From the NCBI GenBank assembly GCA_009602725.1, contig WELB01000067.1, positions 309,830 through 356,329 on the forward strand: a DNA stretch of 46,500 nt, written 5' to 3'. Below are positions 42,021-46,500 of the stretch, piece by piece (within the stretch, counting starts at the first letter, position 1; each line of letters opens with the position of its first letter). The notes below the pieces were generated by a model. The model worked only from the letters and a program-made list of their open reading frames with translations. It had not been told where the DNA came from and searched no databases. This stretch comes from Spirogloea muscicola (lineage: Eukaryota; Streptophyta; Zygnematophyceae; Spirogloeales; Spirogloeaceae). A program made the position numbers and the translations under genes.

Positions 42021-42234
42021 CACGTCTGTGCGTCGTGCATACAAATGCATAGCCAAAATTGAGCAATTTTCTCGAGGAGGTTGTGACATCGACGACCTAT
42101 GCAGCCAGGTGGCTTGGGAGGAGGGAGGGAGGGGCGGGGGTGAGAACCCGTAGTCTGCCAAGTGGACCCCCTTCGCCCGGTTGGCCGGACGGAGGAGGGA
42201 GGAACAAGAAACTAGCGTAATTGTGAATTGAACG

Positions 42235-42345
42235 GCCAAAGAAGGCCGAGTACATCGGCAAGTACATCTGATGACGGAGATCACCCACTGCAAATGGTAA
42301 ATGACGCGCTCAGTAAATCACGGGTCAGCAAGTCAGGAGAGAAGT
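42235..42345 (-). repeat. Inverted ACTGAG-tail repeat copy
   Basis: The reverse complement contains TGACCCGTGATTTACTGAGCGCGTCA, GTGATCTCCGTCATCAGATGTACTTGCCGATGTACTCGGCC, related to the copies at 319 and 43445. Confidence 0.75.
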
Positions 42346-42700
42346 GCTCGCCCATAGAGAAGAGGGGCTGGCAAAGCCAGCCCAAAAAAGAATGGACAAC
42401 GTCCAAAGCCAAAGAAAGAGGAGCCGGAAAAAGGCCTACAGTACAAAACACTGCAGGAACACAGACGAGAAAGGAGTAGAGGCCCGCCCAACGAAGAGAG
42501 TCGACTAGGGAAAAGGCCAGACCAATCAAGTAAGCTTCCCTCCGCATCGTCTACGTGTCTTGTAGTGTTTTGTGGTGTAGTCCTTCTTCCGGCTCTCTTT
42601 CTTTGGCTTTGGACATTGTCCATTCCTTTTAGGGCTGGCTTTGCCAGCCCCTCTTCTCTATGCGCGAGCACTTCTTCTTGATCAAAGGTCGGTACTTAAT
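42340..42700. repeat. Facing hairpin repeats
   Basis: An inverted unit at 42345-42400 (GTGCTCGCCCATAGAGAAGAGGGGCTGGCAAAGCCAGCCC) faces a forward unit at 42628-42675 (GGGCTGGCTTTGCCAGCCCCTCTTCTCTATGCGCGAGCACTTC). The flanks also mirror each other (GTCCAAAGCCAAAGAAAGAG versus CTCTTTCTTTGGCTTTGGAC), giving arms of about 75-100 bases. A similar forward unit with the same flank lies at 44150-44260, and an inverted one at 45760-45860. Confidence 0.85.
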
Positions 42701-42999
42701 TCCTGGAAGGAAAGGTGGCCAGCCCACGTGATAGCCCGTCGGCCAAGCCCTGCGATCGCCACGTGGCGAGCGCGGCTCCATCCTCTGCGGGTCGTGGTGG
42801 GAGGGGGGCGGCACGCGGGGAAGGATGGGGGAGGTGGATCGCTCCGCAGAGGCTGCTGTCGAGGAGGGCGGCCAACGCCCCAGTCCAGCGCGGCGCTCCC
42901 CTTGTCCTTTTTGTCTTGTCTCTTCCGTTTTTTGTCGGGCCTTTCGTCAATGCCTTTTTGGGCCTCGGGAGAGCCCAATTTCTCCTTTTTGTCCGCACT

Positions 43000-43260
43000 T
43001 GTCCACCCTTTGGGCTGGCCTTTCCTGCTGACTAGAGGATACTGAGAGCCTCCTTGATGACGTCTTAGCGCGTAGTATCTTGCTTCTTGCACCATCCGGC
43101 CCTTTCAGACCTTGTCCATTCTTTTGGGCTGGCTTCTCACAGCTACTGCTGTCAATCTGGAAGCGCTTTTTGTGTTTTCCCATCCCAGCCCCTACCCTCT
43201 GTGGGCGAGCAATTTCTGTCTCCCTTTGAGAAGAAAGGGCTCGCCCATTTGAGAGAGCAC
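43000..43260 (+). repeat. Hairpin repeats with a LINE tail
   Basis: GACTAGAGGATACTGAGAG (about 43031) resembles GACTAGAGGTTTCTGAGAG at 45629. Forward units lie at about 43010, 43122-43142 and 43185-43215 (CAGCCCCTACCCTCTGTGGGCGAGC), and an inverted CTCGCCCATTTGAG box lies near 43238. Confidence 0.8.
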
Positions 43261-43384
43261 TCTCTTTGTCTCCCCCTCCCCGTTTGCAGCGGCTTGCACG
43301 GCGAGCCATCGATCGTCGGCAGGGTGAGCTGCCTGGCATTGATGCCGCCGGGTCGCTTGCCTAGGTGTGCCCGTATGCGGCTTC

Positions 43385-43795
43385 AATCTCCTTCCTTGCC
43401 AATTGCTGTCCGGTATTTGGGCATCATTTAGCGATTTCTATGTGCTGACTCGTGGTTATTGAGCAAGTCAGCTTAACAGCAGGTGATGTACATCTGTCTG
43501 CTTACCTTCGTACTTGGCCACATCGGCCCTCCATCACTTTATGCACACTCCACCCCTTCCTCCATCGCCTGGCTCTGCATGTCGATGCCGGCCGACGTAG
43601 TCGGGCGGGTAGCTTAGGGTGGTATTCTAGCGTCCCGCAAGCCATCGTTGCATGCTATAGAATGCGGCTTCCTTTGAATTTACAGCGCTCCCAGGCACTT
43701 GCGATACACCAGCGTGCTGGGCGTGCATTAGCCCAGGCTAATGTCGTGCCCGGCCTTATAGCGCCCACTACGCGTCGTCCACACCTGGAACTCCC
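43385..43795 (+). mobile_element. LINE-type tail followed by a second C-terminal relic
   Basis: CCGGTATTTGGGCATCATTTAGCG and GCTGACTCGTGGTTATTGAGCAAGTCAGC (43440-43470) begin the tail, whose GCTGACT/AGTCAGC ends are complementary; it runs to about 43545. A second fragment codes for RMRLPLNLQRSQALAIHQRA and GRALAQA at about 43660-43740. The order (tail first) shows two copies in series. Confidence 0.75.
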
Positions 43796-44149
43796 CATAC
43801 AGACCAAAACTCTACCTGACTTGCAGCAGCCTGCCCTGCATGGCCTCACTACCAGGTCAGCAGGCATGCAAAGAATGTGGCAAGAAGCATCACCACATCT
43901 TGTGACCGACGGCGGAGAGAGGCCATCTCTCTGCAAGTCCCTCGTTGGAGAAAGAACCTAGCGCCGCCGCCTCCGCAGCCGCCGGCAAGGGTTGGCAAGG
44001 GTTTGGCGCGCGCCGCGCAGGTTGACGCTCCAGGCCAGGTTGGCCAGGGACCGAGGCGGTGAGAGATCCCCGGCGGGGTTGACCACGCAGCGGCGCAGGA
44101 GGCGCACGCGAGTGTGAGGGACGCGAGGAGATAGCTTGTGATCCTTTTG

Positions 44150-44262
44150 TAGTGTAGTGTAGTCCTTCTTCGACACCTCTTCTCTTTGGCTTTGGACATT
44201 GTCCATTCTTTTTGGGCTGGCTTTGCCAGCCACTCTTCTCTATGGGTGAGCCCTTTCTTCTG
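44150..44262 (+). repeat. Hairpin repeat unit with flank
   Basis: TTCTCTTTGGCTTTGGACATTGTCCATTC is followed by TTTTTGGGCTGGCTTTGCCAGCC and CTCTATGGGTGAGCCCTTTC, the same arrangement as 42590-42675. Confidence 0.85.
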
Positions 44263-44660
44263 ATCAGAAGATCTGATCCGCCTTGTGACTTATACGGGTT
44301 GTACCCTACCCAGCGAGTCACCCCATGGGTTACCCCCGCTGAGGTTCCCTATACCACTTTCCCACCTGAGATATCCGACCAGGGTTAGCCCTGCTCGGTT
44401 CCGCCCAATCGCCCTCTAGCCGACGCTACGACGACGTCACGCGCCCGGGCATGACACTAATGGCTTCCGTGGTGGTGGTTTGGCTCCTCGGCTTAGCTGG
44501 TCAGATATGCATGTGCTCACTCGGGGATATTAAGTGTCCCCCTTAGCTAGCTCATTACCCCGTAACAGGGCATCTGTAAGGCTAGAATTGGCCTCACTGT
44601 CAATCTCATGCGAACACCGCGCCTTCTTCCAACCCATCGCCCTCTACTGGATGATTTCTT
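44263..44660. other. Unassigned block unlike the surrounding repeats
   Basis: It begins with the palindrome GATCAGAAGATCTGATC (44265-44281) and contains CGAGTCACCCCATGGGTTACCC, TAGCTAGCTCATTACCCCGTAACAGGG and no open frame of note. No other copy in the window was seen. It may be part of a terminal repeat or other element. Confidence 0.4.
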
Positions 44661-44679
44661 CTTATAATGGTTCCTAGGC

Positions 44680-44800
44680 TCACGCAGTGCACTTGCGGGC
44701 AGGCCATGCGATAGCTGCTGCTTCTGCGTCTCGTCGGGGTGCCTCTTTTCCAGCTCCGACTTAGGGCTGCTGACTCGGGGTTACTGAGCTCCTAGTCACT
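44680..44800 (+). mobile_element. LINE-type C-terminal end
   Basis: The frame reads AHAVHLRAGHAIAAASASRR, then GASFPAPT and a TAG stop at about 44760, followed by GCTGCTGACTCGGGGTTACTGAGC. It parallels HLRAGRALAAASGFRQGDVF at 27560-27620 (-). Confidence 0.75.
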
Positions 44801-44859
44801 GTAGTCTCTTGCATAGCAGTGTGATTTGGCGCCTTTCAGCCATTTGAACCTTGTTCATT

Positions 44860-45110
44860 CTTTCTGGGCTGGCCATTCACACGGGCAGCTAGTCTGTCGG
44901 ATTTGAGGCTCCTCACTCGTAACTACTGAGTGGTTCATCCTCCCCCGTTCTGCCATAGCCTCTTCAGGCCCCTTAGTAGCTGCTTAGCTCGTACTTTGGC
45001 CCCTTCGAACCTTGTCAATACTTTTCGGGCTGGCTTCTCACAGCCCTTGCCCTCATTGGGAAAGCCACTTCTTCATTCACAGACCCCGCCCCCTCTGGAA
45101 GAGCTCACTT
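44860..45110 (+). repeat. Long dispersed repeat with hairpins
   Basis: CTCACTCGTAACTACTGAGTGGTTCATCC (44912) is a tail variant with CTCACTC..GAGTG complementarity. The part 44935-45075 matches 28318-28475 inverted and includes GGGCTGGCTTCTCACAGCCC at 45027-45046. Another hairpin lies at about 44868. Confidence 0.85.
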
Positions 45111-45199
45111 CTTCCTTGTCCTTCCCTTTTTCCCCTGTACCAGTGGCCTTTTGGAACGCTGTGCGCTTTAAGCGCTTTTCTGGCCCCCTCGAAATGTGT

Positions 45200-45690
45200 T
45201 CGTTCTTTCTCTGGGCTGGCCGATCACAGCCTTGCCCTATACTGGAAGAGTTTTTCTCTGTCTTGTTTCATGTGGAGTACTTTCGTGCTCTTTGCGCCTT
45301 CCGGTCCTTTCAGGAGAGCAGGCCGATCTCAATGCGGCAGGCTCTCTCGCCCAGGTCTTTCATGCGCCTGTCAGTATTGCTGCAGCGGTCAATGGCACAC
45401 GCGCTTCATCTGCGTGCTGGTCGCGCTGTGGCTGGCAGCCTCTGGCAGCCTCTGTCCACTCTTTTTGGACTGGCCTTTTCCCAGCCCCTACCTCTGTAGG
45501 CGAGCACTTTCTGTGGCTATAGATAGGGAGAAGGGCTCGCCCATAGAGGATAGAAAGTGCTCGCCCTGAGCACTTCTTCCTGGGCGACGTCTTTCCGCCT
45601 GCTAGCTATTCAGATTCGCATCTACTGACTAGAGGTTTCTGAGAGTCCGCTTGCTGCTGTCTCAGTCCTTAGCACTCCAGCTCCTTCAGA
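45200..45690 (+). mobile_element. LINE-type 3' end with hairpins
   Basis: A hairpin at about 45215 and TATACTGGAAGAG at 45236 precede a coding relic (LNAAGSLAQVF, then shifted SVLLQRSMAHALHLRAGRA, 45330-45425). Then come GGACTGGCCTTTTCCCAGCC with GTAGGCGAGCAC (45467-45508), inverted CTCGCCC boxes (45533-45570), GGGCGACGTCTTTCCGCCTGC and the tail with GACTAGAGGTTTCTGAGAG to 45690. The last 110 bases match 27480-27590 inverted. Confidence 0.8.
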
Positions 45691-45960
45691 CCTTGTCTAT
45701 TCCTTTGGGCTGGCCTCTCCCAGCCACCAGTTAATCTGGCCGCGCTTGCTGTTCCTGAGAGAAGGGGGGGCTAGCAAAGCCAGCCCAAAAAACGAATGGA
45801 CAATGTTCACATCCGAAGAAAAGGGTGCCGAAAAACAACTACACTACAAAACACGAGATGATGCAGAGGGAAGCTCAGTACCCGCGAGTGAGCAACATCA
45901 AGTCAGAGAGATAGAGGATAGGGGGCTGGGAAAGGCCAGCCCAAAAACGAACGAACACAA
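45690..45960. repeat. Facing hairpin repeats
   Basis: The forward unit CTTTGGGCTGGCCTCTCCCAGCC (45706-45725) shares CACCAGTTAATCTGGCCGCGCTTGCT with 30845-30870. An inverted unit follows at 45768-45790 (GGGGCTAGCAAAGCCAGCCC) and another at about 45920-45945. Confidence 0.8.
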
Positions 45961-46004
45961 ATCGAGAGGGGGCCAGGGGAAGCACTAGGAAAAGCAAGCA
46001 CAAA

Positions 46005-46130
46005 AAGAGATTAAGCAGCCACGAAGCACTCAGTAACCCCTGCTAAGCAGCCTCAGGTCAGAGAAACTTGGCTCCCGGAAGCGGGTCCCCTGGCCAGGGC
46101 CAGAAAGAAGAGAGCAGCGAGGGCTCGTCC
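46005..46130 (-). mobile_element. Inverted LINE tail and coding end
   Basis: The reverse complement matches 15195-15320 (+): TGGCCAGGGG, CGCTTCC, TCTGACCTGAGGCTGC, AGGGGTTACTGAGTGCTTCG. In one frame it ends PSFSDLRLLSRGY and stop. Confidence 0.8.
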
Positions 46131-46204
46131 GGCACGCAGGTGATATAGATATCCTCAATGAGCGGGCCCTTCTTTGTATAGATATGCGGTCCACCGGCTC
46201 TTGG

Positions 46205-46500
46205 GCCTCCTCCCTCCCTGCCTCGTGGGCGTCACTCAATGCGAGTGCGGTGCCCGTCACGCTGATCCTGCGGAGCTGGCCGCCCACATGCTCCGTTGCG
46301 CACACGGGGGCGAGCGGACCGCTTCCCACGACCTCCTGCGCGATGGTATGCAGGGGGTGTTTTCGGAGGCTGGCTTCAAGGTCGCGGTGGAGAACTCCTT
46401 CATCATGCCCATCCAGCTGGGCGCGGACGGCCAGCCCCATACGCGACGCGCCGACCTGGTCGCCATCCCGCCCGGCGGCGGTCCCCGCATCATCGCTGAT
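46205..46500 (+). mobile_element. LINE-type retrotransposon protein, C-terminal region, cut by the window end
   Basis: An open frame to the window end reads TQCECGARHADPAELAAHML, RCAHGGERTASHD, LLRDGMQGVFSEAGFKVAVE, NSFIMPIQLGADG, RRADLVAIPPGGGPRIIAD. The CEC...H...H..C arrangement looks like a zinc knuckle or finger ahead of the RRAD block. This is the best-preserved copy. The expected continuation (DVVTTDCIDSAN) lies beyond the window but is present in the copy at 27815-28124 (-). Assignment to post-reverse-transcriptase sequence of a LINE is from memory. Confidence 0.7.

Overview
The window reads as nuclear DNA of a green-lineage eukaryote, most likely a GC-rich green alga (chlorophyte, perhaps trebouxiophyte-like). 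The reasons are intron-dense genes with GT-AG and some GC-AG introns, best resemblance to plant protein families (AZG purine permease, MEE44-type poly(A) polymerase, SAL1 phosphatase, a chloroplast-type PPR protein, AP-3 mu), plant-type TTTAGGG interstitial telomere-like tracts, GCC/GGC microsatellites in coding exons, and decayed LINE-type and Copia-type retroelements. No bacterial, viral, CRISPR, rRNA or tRNA features were recognised. All gene models were assembled by hand from splice signals, reading-frame phase and remembered family alignments; no search was run.

Layout. 682-3855 (+): eight-exon AZG-type adenine/guanine permease. 5012-14043 (-): sixteen-exon non-canonical poly(A) polymerase of the MEE44 type, convergent with the permease. 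About 14.6-17.5 kb: nested retroelement debris, including LINE 3' ends and three Copia fragments, two of them forming a large inverted repeat. 17927-20886 (-): eight-exon SAL1-type 3'(2'),5'-bisphosphate nucleotidase with a long N-terminal extension. 21538-26786 (-): PPR gene (DG1/EMB2279-like) whose 5' end is lost in a 690-base assembly gap (26787-27476). 27.5-31.2 kb: dense dispersed repeats. 31643-34173 (+): three-exon Ala-rich membrane protein of unknown function. 34808-37577 (-): eight-exon AP-3 mu subunit, convergent with the membrane protein gene. 37.6-40.9 kb: largely unassigned, with a palindromic repeat, a telomere-like tract and one orphan exon candidate. 40938-41426 (-): Siva-like Cys-rich protein. 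41.6 kb to the end: almost entirely LINE 3' ends and hairpin repeats.

The genes are unrelated housekeeping genes (purine uptake, RNA 3'-end tailing, PAP/sulfur signalling, organelle RNA, vesicle sorting) rather than a cluster. The feature that ties the window together is a composite repeat system. It consists of (i) degenerate C-terminal coding ends of a LINE-type protein, (ii) a conserved 3' tail containing a TGACC(C)G...ACTGAGCGGGTCA imperfect hairpin, and (iii) a GGGCTGG...CAGCCC hairpin followed by either an ATTGGGAGAGCC or a TATGGGCGAGC box. Copies occur on both strands, and copies of the ACTGAG tail lie directly upstream of three gene starts. This is the best candidate for something undescribed here.
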